In this document: positions 37,046-47,163 of the stretch, in pieces
Layout: every line of letters starts with the position of its first letter
Numbering within the stretch: the stretch's first letter is position 1
DNA from: Earliella scabrosa
Taxonomy: Eukaryota > Basidiomycota > Agaricomycetes > Polyporales > Polyporaceae
DNA: 64,000 bases
Direction of reading: 5' to 3'
Assembly (NCBI GenBank): GCA_022605405.1
Contig: JABYQQ010000001.1
Location: 4,092,001 to 4,156,000 of the forward strand
Made by a program: the position numbers and the translations under genes
Notes under the pieces: generated by a model
Seen by the model: the letters and a program-made list of their open reading frames with translations, nothing else
What the model was told of the DNA's origin: nothing
Database searches by the model: none

Positions 37046-37312
37046 ACACTGTCCGCAAACGAATGCGACCATGTATTCTTGTATCTCCTCGATGTTGTAT
37101 GAACGGCTCAGCATGTCATCGTTGCAACGAACCTCGATCGCTGTGCTGAACCACCACGCCTGACATCACCACGTCACACTGTGACGGGACGCGTCTTTGG
37201 AGGTAAATTCGAGCTCCGCAGCAACACGTCTAGACCAAAACGTCCATGTTCAACGTTCGACGCCGACCCGCTCTTCTTCCCTTCTTCCATCGCTGAGACG
37301 CACATCTGCACA

Positions 37313-39961
37313 ATGCTGTCGACACCCCCGTCCGCCAAAGAGTACCACGAGCGCGGCGTACAGACTGACTCGGATCCGACGAAGGCGTCTTCCTCTGTTT
37401 CACCCTCGCTCTCCATGGATCCTCCCTCGCTCAAGCAGTCAGACGACGCTTCGGACAGCATCGGTATTCAAGCCACCTCGGGCTCTGCGCTAGTCGACCC
37501 GTCCGGGTTATCTACTCAAGATGATAGCGCATATATGCAGGATTCGACCGACTTCTCCTTCGAATCGACGGACGACGCGAACCAATCCATGACGACTACG
37601 ACTCGTACCTACAATATAGCGCAACTACCGGCCAACCGTCCTACCACCTTGATGAACCGGCAACCCTCGTCTCGAGTCATCTCCCTACCCGAGGCAACCC
37701 CTGCGTTCCGCATGAGGCGGGTCCTGGAAAAGAAGAAAGGACGAGTCTCCCTGCCTTCCGCTACGCCTCGAGACACATCCATCGACACCAACGAGAGCAC
37801 TGGAGATCCGTTCGTATCTGACGACGAGGAACGCAGCCGCGTTCGCGTCCGGTCCCACGCAACAGATGTTCCTCATACACCCTCCACGCCGTCGTCGCCA
37901 GATTCCGTGGTAATCATCGCGAACAACAGTAATCAGCTATCAAGTGTGTTCCTGCGGCAACGGGCCGAAGAAGAACCTCCTGAATCCGACGACGAAGGTA
38001 TGTAACCGTGTTTATGACAAGTTGCACGAAGGTACGAATAGACTGTTAGGTTGGATTACCTGGGCGAAGTCTCCTCCCCGACCGATACCGGCTTTGCACG
38101 GTCCTTTATCATTGCCTTATGCGCGGTGCCCTTCGTACGTATGCTGCCCCCATCTCCATTGATGTTGAGCTCATCTTCGTTTAGCGGCGCGGAAGGGACG
38201 ATTATCGAAGAGCCCGAGAGTCTGCCTCGCGTTATCTGGGGTCTCGAGAGCGACGAGACGTCTGCCGCCACGCGGTCGCATTCGAAGTCCAAGAGTTCTC
38301 ACATTGGCGTGTCCAAACCCCCGCCTCAGCTCGCCAACGATGTTGCTCGTCCTGGTGCGAGAGTGAACCAGGACCGAAAGCCCGCGGTTGTCCCACATGC
38401 GAAACTTGTCGTTCCACCAAATGTCGGACGTCCGCCCCACCCGATCCACAACGCCGCGACCCCTATACCTCCGCCAGCCCAGCAGCTTCAGCTTCCACAG
38501 CCTCCTGATTTCATGTTGAAACACTCGGAGCCTATCGACTTGGGTCGCTTGGTAGCGGAAGACGCTCTACCTCGCCGTGATATGGCGCACGACTACCATC
38601 ATCAAGGCGCCGGCTGGCAGACACCATACACGCACAGCTTGCCTACTCCCGAATTGATACACGACCTCAGTCCTGAACTTCAAGCAATGCTCTTCGCGCA
38701 AGAACGTCTCAGATCCCATGGATTGTCTCATTCATCTCTGGCTACGAACGACTACTTGGCAGGCTCTATCTCTGCATCTTCTTCTGGGTCGTCCTTGCTT
38801 GACGCTCTCAAATCTTCTCGCTCTCCTATTGTTCTCGAGGATCTCGCTACTCAGTACGCTAATCCCCAGATTGCGCGTGCTTCTGCGCTGGACATCGCTC
38901 AGAAGTATCGTCAGCAACAACTCCAGCAGAATCTCTTGCCTACGCCGCCGAACTCTACGTCGCCAATCTGGTCTTCTGCGTTCTCTCCATACCAAGGCGG
39001 GCTTCTGTCGCCCGAGTTACTCGCAGCAGCTGGATTGTCTCAGATCAACTCCCACTTTCTCTCGTCGCAAAACATCCCTCCCAGAATGGATCCTGCTCAG
39101 CAACTGCTCAGGCAGAACATCGTCAACTCTGTCTCGGACGGCCGCCTGCCTCGTCTTGCTCCTGCTGCGCATATCAGCACTTTCTCCGGTCACAAGCTCC
39201 CTCCTCGTCTAGCTGCTGAGTATGCTCGGCGTCGTGCTGTACCGGACGACCATCAACTGCACCAATACACCTCTACCTCTCCAGTTCGACATGCACCGCA
39301 TGACCCCGCGGTGTCTCCTTCAGCCCCAAGGGTGCCGCCGAACACCCCGCATGGAATGAGTTACGGCGCGCGGCGTCTGGACCCCATCGCACACTCAATG
39401 GATCCGCCCTCTTCGCCTCCCTCGCAACAAGTTACGACGAGCCTCGGTCTACCTCAGCAAATGCGCTCCATTCCGCTGAGCAGGCTTGTTCAGCGTCGAC
39501 TGTCGACTGTACCCGAGGAAGACTATGCGTCTAGTGTGGATGGACGGACTCCGCCACCCCCAAGCCGTGGAAGTGTACAACCCTCTCCTGGCGGCTCTTC
39601 TGGATTGCATCTGTTCCTATCACCTGGCAGTCGGGCGAATGCGAATGCCGGGTCGCTTGGCTCGTTGGGCGACACTCTCGGATCGCGTTACAGTACGGAT
39701 GGCATGGGAGTCTCTGGCCAGAAGGCGCGCAACATGACCCCTGGCGTCAAACATCCAGCGACGAACTCCGGTCCGGTTCCTCACAGCGAACCACAGTCCG
39801 TCAAAGAAGCCTCTCGTCGCCAGGGCAGCAACAACGTTAACAATGACGGTGGCCGGCGTGGTGAGAACGGTCGCGGTAGGGGTCAAAAGCGCGGCGGGCG
39901 CGGTAGAAAGCCTCGCGGCGGGGCGGAAAGAGTAGATGGTGGGATTGTGGTCAAGTCGTGA
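37313..39961 (+). CDS. Large disordered protein with RGG-type C-terminus (2 exons, function unknown)
   Basis: The proposed exons are 37313-37997 and 38070-39961 (858 residues). The frame upstream of 37313 has only a GTG, so I use the ATG there. The protein is rich in Ser, Pro, Thr, Asp and Gln, without recognisable folded domain. Notable stretches: SLPEATPAFRMRRVLEKKK, IEEPESLPRVIWG, LLPTPPNSTSPIWSS, RSIPLSRLVQRRLSTVPEED and a Gly/Arg-rich tail beginning GRGRGQKRGGRGRKPRGG. An RGG tail usually means RNA binding or arginine methylation, so a role in RNA metabolism or signalling is an inference. The intron 37998-38069 (GTATGT...CGAAG) is one of two workable choices; an alternative uses a short middle exon. 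The presence of a long coding region is clear. Confidence 0.75.
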
Positions 39962-40475
39962 ATAAGGTCGAAGAGTGAGTCGGTCTCTATCCGGTCCCGC
40001 GAGTGCTGCGCTGACGAAATAACGCGTATCTCCGCGCAGGTTCCGCAGCGAGTAGAATGTGTTCAGTATCGCGACCGAGTCCAGAACGTTGTGGTTCCTC
40101 CTGTTTCGCCTCAATTCAGCGTGTGTTGCGCAAGTTCCATCGATTCGGTGTCATTGGATTCGGTGCAAGGACTGTGTATAGAAGCCGCATGTGATCTGCA
40201 CGTCGTGTATCGATGCCTAGAGGATATGGAGACGATTGGCAATCGAGGTCATCGGCCTTTCTTTGCATGCGGGGGTGCGCCGGTCGGCGTGGAGGAGTGC
40301 GACGATTTCCGGGTCACTTGTTGGCATCGCACGCTCCTGGTGGGCGGCGATACGAGACCCGGGAGAGCGGTCCCGTCCACGTGGGTGCTGCTGGTGTACA
40401 GACGCCTGTCAGTAAGTAGGTCCAGGAAGCCGTCGCAAGCTTCAGACCGCGACCATCGTCTTCACCGTCCGACCC
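39962..40475. other. Intergenic region upstream of the MAPKK gene
   Basis: No gene seen. It must include the 3' end of the disordered-protein mRNA and the MAPKK promoter; a plus-strand frame at 40091-40753 is out of phase with the kinase and has no domain. Confidence 0.55.
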
Positions 40476-42328
40476 ATGCAGTCGCTCCATCCCAGTCCTG
40501 CCAGGCCCATCGGCCCTCGCGTCCTCCAACGCTCCGCCTCGCCCCACCCATACTCCAGCCCGCAAGAGGTGGCCCCTCTGAACATCCGCAAAGTCTCCAG
40601 AGATCAGCCAAATGGTTCCAGCCTTCTCTCACCTCCCGGGAGCTCGCAGCCACCGCCGAGGACACCCACACCAACCCTCTCCCTCCAGATGCCTGGGTCT
40701 TCGCCGATGCCCGGCTCCTCGCCGCGCCGAAAACCTGCCCTCCCGAAGATTGACTTCAACAGCCTCAATGGCGGCTCCTTCGATCTCTATGCAGGCGGTC
40801 CTAAACCACAAGATTCGCCCGCACAAGGCCCTCGAATCAACGTCGACAGCACCAGCGAGCCCACAATACGACCGGACCAAACCATCTCTCCGCGCCCACG
40901 GCCGCCGCCTACCGTCTCGATGAACGATATCCGACAGACCGTCGAGGACTTTGACCAGTGGTCTGACGATATGCTCGAGGAGCTGACCCGGCTCGGGGAG
41001 GGTGCGGGCGGCGCAGTCTACAAGGTGCGCGACCGCCGAACGGGACTGGTGATGGCCCGCAAGAGTATCACGACGCTGGAGGCCCCGATGAAGCAGTTGC
41101 TGCGCGAGATCAAGATCACGTCCAGCACCTCGCACGTCAACATTATACACTTCTTTGGCGCGTACATCAGCCCGAGCAGCAGCGAAGTCAAGGTGCTCAT
41201 GGAGCTCTGCGAGGGAGGCTCGCTCGAGTCGGTCGGGAAGCGGATGCGGGAGATCGGCGGCAGGGTCGGCGAGAAGGTTGCTGGGCGGCTCGCAGAAGGG
41301 GTACGTAGCTCGTCCTGCTCAGCCTGGGTTGCGGCGAGGTCGCTTGCGCAACGCCGATCGAACGGGCCTGTCATGGTGCAGACGCTGGATGCTGACTGCG
41401 ACCGGACTTGGTTGGGATGTGCAGATCTTCCAGGGCCTCGCGTACTTGCACTCTCTCAAGACGATCCACCGCGATATCAAGCCGCCGAACATCCTCCTCA
41501 CGCGGGAGGGCGTCGTCAAGCTCTGCGACTTCGGTGTGTCAGGCGAGCTGGTTAACTCCGTCGCTGGGACGTTTACTGGGACCAGTCTCTACATGGCCGT
41601 GAGTGATTTGTCCTGCCCAGACAGCGCGAGACGCTGTTGCTCATCTTCCGTGATCGTGTCACAGCCGGAACGCCTGTCCGGGAACGACTACACCATTCGA
41701 TCAGACGTTTGGTCCACAGGCATTACACTGCTTGAGCTCGTGACAAACCGGTTCCCATTCCCTACCGATCTCGCCGCGATCGAGCTTATGATGTACATCC
41801 TCCAGAATGAGGTATGTGGTTCCGTTTCGTGGCACCTGTGCCGTACGCTGAGCTTTGTGCCTTGATGTCCATCTGTCGTCTCTTTGTTATGCTCTCACGA
41901 TCAGCCTCCCGAGCTTGAGGATGAGGAGGAGATCGTGTACAGTCCAGAGATGAAGGACTTCATGAAGAAAGCGTGAGTTTCTTCTGACGACGTTCCATCC
42001 TCGCCAGTAGAGCTGATTGGTGTGGCCATATAGACTGACCCGAGATGCCCAAGTCCGGCCCTCGCCAAAAGAGATGCTCGAGCATCCCTGGATTATCAAT
42101 GTCATGCAGCACAAACTTGACATGGCGTACTGGATGCGCAAAGTGTGGGGATGGCCCAAGAGCAGGAAGCCAGGAGATAGGTACGAGCGCCGTCATGACT
42201 TCGGTCCTGTCATTCGAGCTGATTTGATCGCCCTCGTTAGCTCGTCAAGACCAAGCTCAAGCCGGAGCGAGCACCCGTCGTCGTTGGATGCATCGATGGC
42301 CAGTCTGTCTATCACCGCGGATGCCTAG
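40476..42328 (+). CDS. MKK1: MAP kinase kinase, Mkk1/Mkk2-like (6 exons)
   Basis: Exons: 40476-41300, 41425-41598, 41665-41811, 41905-41972, 42034-42180 and 42241-42328, giving 482 residues. A Pro/Ser-rich N-terminus of about 160 residues is followed by a dual-specificity kinase domain. It has the glycine loop [12 protein letters not shown] (about 173-184), VMARK lysine, catalytic HRDIKPPN (Asp292), DFG at 310-312, and the activation loop [21 protein letters not shown] with candidate phospho-sites Ser320 and Thr324. The [10 protein letters not shown] loop, the domain order and the NRFPFPTD segment fit Mkk1/2, the MAPKKs of the cell-wall-integrity pathway between Bck1 and the Slt2 MAP kinase. 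The final intron (42181-42240) is exactly 60 bp with no stop, so a retained form would encode 20 extra residues. I judged it an intron from its GTACGA...GTTAG ends. Confidence 0.9.
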
Positions 42329-42641
42329 GGTCCGTGTGCTCTCTGATGCATCGGTATCTGGTACGGACATACAAAGCTTCGCGCAGATGCGCCCTGTATC
42401 ATCCAGTTGTCTGTTCTCACATCGTGACTGTCCCGCTTGTGCTTGGTCCTCTTTGTGTAGTGTGTCTGCTCCTGTCGCGTCACTATCCCCTTCGCGCTCT
42501 GTTGTGCCTTGTCATACGTAATACTGTCCTCTAGCTCCTGTCCTGGACAGAACAACCTACCTGTAATCATAGACAGCACCCCTGCTGAAGGGCACAATGG
42601 GTTTGCGCAGATATGGATTCACTATGCTGGTTGAGTTGTAG
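42329..42641. other. Short intergenic region before tRNA-Leu
   Basis: No gene. It holds the 3' end of the MAPKK transcript. Confidence 0.6.
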
Positions 42642-42733
42642 GGCAGTGTAGCCAAGTGGTTACGGCGTCACGTTTAGGCATGTTCCCAAACCGTGATGGG
42701 TTTCCCGCGCGAGTTCGAATCTCGTCACTGTCA
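42642..42733 (+). tRNA. trnL-UAG: tRNA-Leu (anticodon UAG) with 12-nt intron
   Basis: The 7-bp acceptor stem GGCAGTG/CACTGTC (one G-U pair) encloses a D-arm GCC...GGC, a 5-bp anticodon stem TCACG/CGTGA, a long variable arm (GGG TTT CCC) and a T-arm GCGAG TTCGAAT CTCGT. The anticodon loop is 19 nt instead of 7. Placing the intron after position 37, as in eukaryotic nuclear tRNAs, gives anticodon TAG at 42675-42677 and a 12-nt intron at 42679-42690. The long variable arm and discriminator A (42733) both indicate leucine rather than serine. It ends 110 bp before the SLU7 start codon. Confidence 0.9.
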
Positions 42734-42743
42734 TTCTCTGTAC

Positions 42744-42748
42744 TTTTT
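42744..42748 (+). terminator. RNA polymerase III terminator of tRNA-Leu
   Basis: A run of five T residues on the plus strand lies 10 bases after the tRNA 3' end, the usual Pol III stop signal. Confidence 0.75.
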
Positions 42749-42843
42749 GTAGGTTTACATACGCGTGAATGATACTCCTGTAATCGGGCGCTTGACCCAG
42801 GCCATCTTGCCTTCTGCCACCACCACCTTGTCGACTATTTATC

Positions 42844-44808
42844 ATGGCTTCAGCCTCAGGTTTGTCTATTTGCCCCCTCTTCGAAGTTGTTATCATCTGC
42901 TCATTCTCTGTTGCCAATCAAGCTACAGGGAAGCTCTCGCGCGAAGAGTTCAGACGGCAGAAAGACCTTGATGCAGCTCGGAAAGCTGGTACCGCTCCTG
43001 CTGCTCTCGATGAGGAGGGCAAGCCGATCAACCCTCACATCCCACGTAAGACCTGTAGTGTCTAGCCGCGTACTGCTCTTCCTGATTCCACACCGCCACG
43101 CAGAATACATTGCCCAAGCACCATGGTACCTCGACACTGGCGCGCCCTCGCTCAGCCACCAGCGGATCCCCGAGTACGACCGCTCGGCGGACAAGCTCGA
43201 CAACTGGTACGACCGGGGGGCGAAGGCGGGGCCTGCGGCGAAGAAGTACCGCAAGGGCGCGTGCGAGAACTGCGGGGCGATGACGCACAAGCGGCAGGAC
43301 TGCCTGGAGCGGCCGCGGAAGAAGGGCGCAAAGTTCACGAACCGGGACATCGCGCCGGACGAGGTCGTGCAGGAGGTCGCGACGGGGTACGACGCGAAGC
43401 GCGATAGGTGGAACGGGTACGACCCCGCGGAGCACCGGCGGGTGTACGAGGAGTACGAGGCGCTGGAGGCGGCGCGGCAGCGGCAGCGGGAGGAGGAGAT
43501 CGACAAGCGGACGACGACGGATCTGGCGGCGGTGCGGAAGGTGGCGAAGGTGGGGCAGGAGAAGGCGGAGAGGGACGACGACTTTGGGAGCAGCGACGAC
43601 GAGGACGAGGACGGGGACAAGTATGCGGAGGCGGCGGACGCGGTGGGGCAGAAGCTGGACACGAAGACGCGCATCACGGTGCGGAATCTGCGTATCCGGG
43701 AGGACACGGCCAAGTACCTCATCAACTTGGACCCGTCGAGTGCATACTATGACCCCAAGACTCGGTCGATGCGCGACAACCCGCTGAGGGGGGTGCCGCC
43801 AGAAGAGGTGAGTCACGCTGGTGCTCTGTCCTCCCTCCCGAATGCTCCCCTCAACAAGAGGCATGTAGGCTCGGTTCGCCGGCGAGAACTTCCTTCGGTT
43901 CTCTGGTGAGGCTCCCGAGGTCCAGAAGCTGCAACTGTTCGCGTGGAATGCTGCTGCCCGAGGGAACGACGTGCACATGAACGCCAACCCGACGCAGGGA
44001 CAGCTCCTCCACCAGCAGTACCTGAAGAAGAAAGAGGAGCTCAAGGACACGACGAAGGTGTCGATCCTGTCGAAGTATGGTGGCGCGGAATACCTGGAGA
44101 AGGCACCGAAAGAGCTGCTGCAGGGCCAAACAGAGGAGTACGTCGAATACTCGCGGACGGGCCAGGTCATCAAGGGCAAGGAGCGGGCGAAAACGAGGTC
44201 AAAGTACCCCGAGGATGGTACGTGCTATCTGTCATGCTACTCTCCACCGTTTCTGACATGCGGTATATGTAGTCTATGTCAACAACCACACAGCTGTGTG
44301 GGGCTCGTGGTACGACATTGCAAGCGGGACATGGGGCTACGCATGTTGTCACTCTTCGGTGCACATGTCGTACTGTACTGGCGAGGCTGGAATCGTTGCG
44401 GCACAAGCTTCGAGTGCGAAGAACCTCCTGGAATCCTCCGCATCGTCGGCCATGCCCCCGCCACCGGTGCCCACGGAAAGTGCGGAGGAGCGCAAGAAGA
44501 AGGCGGAGGAGCTCTACTCGAAGAAACGGCTAGGCGAGGGCGACCTGTCGCTGAACAGAGACAAGCTCGCCCAGGCTTTGAGCGAGGAGCGAAAACGGAA
44601 GAACAGAGGAGACGACGATGACCGCTCCGGCAAGAAGCAGAAGGGCGGACTGGGCTCGAGCTACGAGGTGTCCGAAGAGGAGCTTGGTGAGTCTGATCCT
44701 CCTTCGTAGATGTATGGGCTTCTCTGACTGCGACTTGCAGAGGCATACCGGATGACACGACGTATGACGGAGGATCCTATGGCCAACTATGTGGACACGG
44801 AGTTGTGA
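42844..44808 (+). CDS. SLU7: Pre-mRNA splicing factor SLU7 (6 exons)
   Basis: Exons: 42844-42859, 42929-43045, 43104-43807, 43869-44217, 44273-44686 and 44741-44808, giving 555 residues. SLU7 acts in the second step of pre-mRNA splicing, helping to dock the correct 3' splice site. The hallmark CCHC zinc knuckle is present as [14 protein letters not shown] (Cys98, Cys101, His106, Cys111). Other family blocks: [70 protein letters not shown] and [18 protein letters not shown] basic, Lys/Glu-rich tail ends in a conserved [13 protein letters not shown] terminus. Exon 1 codes for only five full residues. The tRNA-Leu gene sits inside what must be its promoter/5' UTR region. Confidence 0.95.
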
Positions 44809-45136
44809 GCTACGCGGGTTGTGCATGGGACATTTGTATCGATATATGTGCGATTGGTTCTGTATGCTAGTGTGCGTGTTAATCATGCTCGGCTCGCCTG
44901 CATCTCGACGTTCTGTGTGTCCGAGTGCTAGCCAAACAGTTGGAGGGCGGAGGACAATGGCGCGATAGGCGCGATTCCCACGTGCGGGCCTCGCGTATTG
45001 TCGAGTTGAACATGGCGCGCGGGCGGCTGTCGGGTTACGTCTCACACTCGTCGTTCGCGCCCTCGTGCTCGCTGTCGCGGGGCCGAAGCCTGGAGCGGAT
45101 ATCCGTCTCATGCGTCTCTGAGCTCTCTGCCTCTGC
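44809..45136. other. Intergenic region between SLU7 and membrane protein gene
   Basis: No gene seen. The last 120 bases are C/T-rich on the plus strand, as expected upstream of the next plus-strand start codon. Confidence 0.55.
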
Positions 45137-46345
45137 ATGCAACTCACCACCGGCCTCCCTCTCCTCCTCGCCCTCGGCGCCCGTGTCTTCATCAACACCC
45201 TCCTCCCAGACCCCTCCCACTCCGCCTCCACCCCCGACTTCCTCCTCAACGGCCTCTTCCAGGGCGTCCTCGTCCACAACACCCTCACCCAGATCCCCCA
45301 GGCCGTCGTCGTCGTCGCCGTCGGTGTCGCCGCAAAGCTCGTCATCGACTTCGTCCGCCTCGCAGACGTCGTCCAGACAGCGTGCACCGTCCTCGGCGTC
45401 GCCCTCGGCGTCCTCCTCACAGACCTCCTCGCCCAGTTCGTCGACGGCACCCCCGGCCTCGGCTTCGGCGCAGAGTCCGTTGTCGCAGCGCGGCCCCCGG
45501 TCGTCCTCGCCGCACGCGAGCCGCCCCCGGACCCCCCAAAGCGCATCCGCCTCGTCTCCTTCGGGCGCGACCGCACACGCTCGCAGCGGCATCGCGAGCG
45601 GGAAAAGGAGAGGGAGCGAGAACGCGAGCGGGAGCGGGAGCACGAAGACTACGAGCGCCGCCACCGCGGTACCAGCGGTCTCGGTGTCGACCTCGCCGAC
45701 GAGCGGGAGCGGCACGGCCGCCCGAGCGAGGTGCGCCCGATCACGCCGACGCTCACGTACTGCAGCACCGCGCCCTCGATCTCGCTCGACTCGGTGCCGT
45801 CGTCGATCGACCCCGAGGGGAAGCTGACGCCGCAGGAGCGCGAGGTCGCGGTGCTCCGCGCGCGCGCGAGCCTCGCCGACTCGGAGCGGCGCCGCTTCAA
45901 GGAGGAGCGCAAGTGGGCGCTGAGCCAGGGCAACGTCGCGCGCGCGAGCCAGCTGGCGTGGCAGGTCAAGCGGTACACGGCCCTCATGGAGAGCTTCCAC
46001 AGGGAGGCGGACGCTAAGGTCGTCGAAGGTGCGTCCCTATGCTGCTATGTTGTCCCTCCTGGTCTGACCGGGACGAACATCGAACACCTCAATCCCGCAT
46101 CGCGACTTGCAGCCGCCCGGGTCGCAGCTGCTCCTGCGGGACAGACGGGCCAGGGTGGCTCATCGCGGCGTCGATCGCATTCCCGCCAGCGCAAGACGAG
46201 CATGTCCACGACCGGCGGGGGTGCAACGTCCGCGAGCGGCCAGCCGCTCGTCAGTGTCACCGTCGGTGCGAGCCCTCGCTCCCGGAAGCGGAGCGGCGGC
46301 ACCGCTACCCTCAAGCCGGCCATCTTCGTCCAGGGCCGAGAGTGA
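45137..46345 (+). CDS. Membrane protein with Arg/Glu repeat helix and DUF1771-like segment (2 exons)
   Basis: Exons 45137-46028 and 46113-46345 give 374 residues. Hydrophobic segments lie at about 6-22, 53-75 and 81-98. Next comes an uninterrupted Arg/Glu run (about 151-170, REREKERE repeated), which should form a single charged alpha helix. Residues about 235-300 (SLADSERRRFKEERKWALSQ, then ARASQLAWQVKRYTALMESF) resemble the DUF1771 helical hairpin that often precedes Smr nuclease domains, but no Smr domain follows. The tail is Ser/Arg-rich and ends near LKPAIFVQG. The intron (46029-46112, 84 bp) is a multiple of three with no stop, so both spliced and retained forms stay in frame; KVVEAARVAAAP across the junction favours splicing. 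Function is unknown. A long minus-strand frame here is a GC-bias shadow. Confidence 0.7.
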   Translation: MQLTTGLPLLLALGARVFINTLLPDPSHSASTPDFLLNGLFQGVLVHNTLTQIPQAVVVVAVGVAAKLVIDFVRLADVVQTACTVLGVALGVLLTDLLAQFVDGTPGLGFGAESVVAARPPVVLAAREPPPDPPKRIRLVSFGRDRTRSQRHREREKEREREREREREHEDYERRHRGTSGLGVDLADERERHGRPSEVRPITPTLTYCSTAPSISLDSVPSSIDPEGKLTPQEREVAVLRARASLADSERRRFKEERKWALSQGNVARASQLAWQVKRYTALMESFHREADAKVVEGASLCCYVVPPGLTGTNIEHLNPASRLAAARVAAAPAGQTGQGGSSRRRSHSRQRKTSMSTTGGGATSASGQPLVSVTVGASPRSRKRSGGTATLKPAIFVQGRE

Positions 46346-47163
46346 GTATCCCCGATGTATGTGCTCCGTCCGGCCTCGGTGTCTTGCGTCCAGTTTCGCT
46401 CAACGAACGTCCCTTCCCGCCCCAGTCTACATCTGGGTGTAAAATAGGACTACTGCCGACGACGATTCCTCCCAGCGCCCGTGCAAGGACAACGGTGCGC
46501 ATACAGCGACCTCAAAGGCGGACCCATAGCGTTCAGCGCGCTCCTCGCAGCTGCCTGCGTGTACATGTGGAACGATACACGAGCCAGGATGCCATGTTTC
46601 CATGACCGTCGACGACGACTTCACGCCGGTACCCGCCAGCTTCTTGGCTTCTTGGATAGACGTTAGAGGGAGGGAGGGAGGGAGGGATGGAGAGGAGCGC
46701 ACGGCGTTGTCTTGCGATTGTGATGTATTGTTGTACTATTATATGACACACGGATGTTACACAGGATTGGGCTTCTTCTGAGCTCTCTGACGGGACTGCG
46801 CTCTGCAGGGGTGCTATCGAAAACAAGTGACAGTGGGACCGACCAGTGACGGAGGGACGGACAGCGGGAGATATTCCAAATCGGATGGGATGCGAGGCGA
46901 GCATGTAGTAGTAGCGTAGTACGAGCGGAGTGGATAAACAAGATGACATGCCAGAGACTAAGCGGAGGGCAGCGTTCGAGCGTAGGTAAGTACTAGACGA
47001 AGGTATATAGACGGCGGGGCAAAGTACAGCAGATATGATGAGAAGGCGGGAAACGTGCAACGATACAGTGGCGTGACAGGATCATGAGGAGGAGACCGCG
47101 TAGAGTAGTAACCAAGCAAGAGAGGAGACAGACGGAGGGAGGAAGGGAGGGAGCGGGACGACG
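46346..47163. other. Convergent intergenic region
   Basis: It lies between the stops of the membrane protein (+) and CHD1 (-). No gene is seen. It contains an (AGGG)5 run and other G/A-rich imperfect repeats. Confidence 0.6.
46667..46686 (+). repeat. (AGGG)5 tetranucleotide microsatellite
   Basis: Five perfect AGGG units in tandem; similar but imperfect G/A-rich runs follow near 46850 and 47120. Confidence 0.9.

Noticed and set aside
37181..37312. Upstream extension of the RGG-tailed protein to 37181
   Set aside because: The frame is open but the only start there is GTG; the first ATG is at 37313.
44286..44301. Perfect 16-bp palindrome CCACACAGCTGTGTGG
   Set aside because: It lies in SLU7 exon 5 and encodes the conserved NHTAVWG motif, so protein constraint is the simpler explanation.
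45035..46000. 321-codon open frame on the minus strand opposite the membrane protein gene, plus another at 44530-45576
   Set aside because: GC-rich codons with G/C in third position leave the antisense strand free of stops; the plus strand has the sensible domains and intron, and the antisense products are simple Glu/Ala/Arg or Arg/Thr strings.
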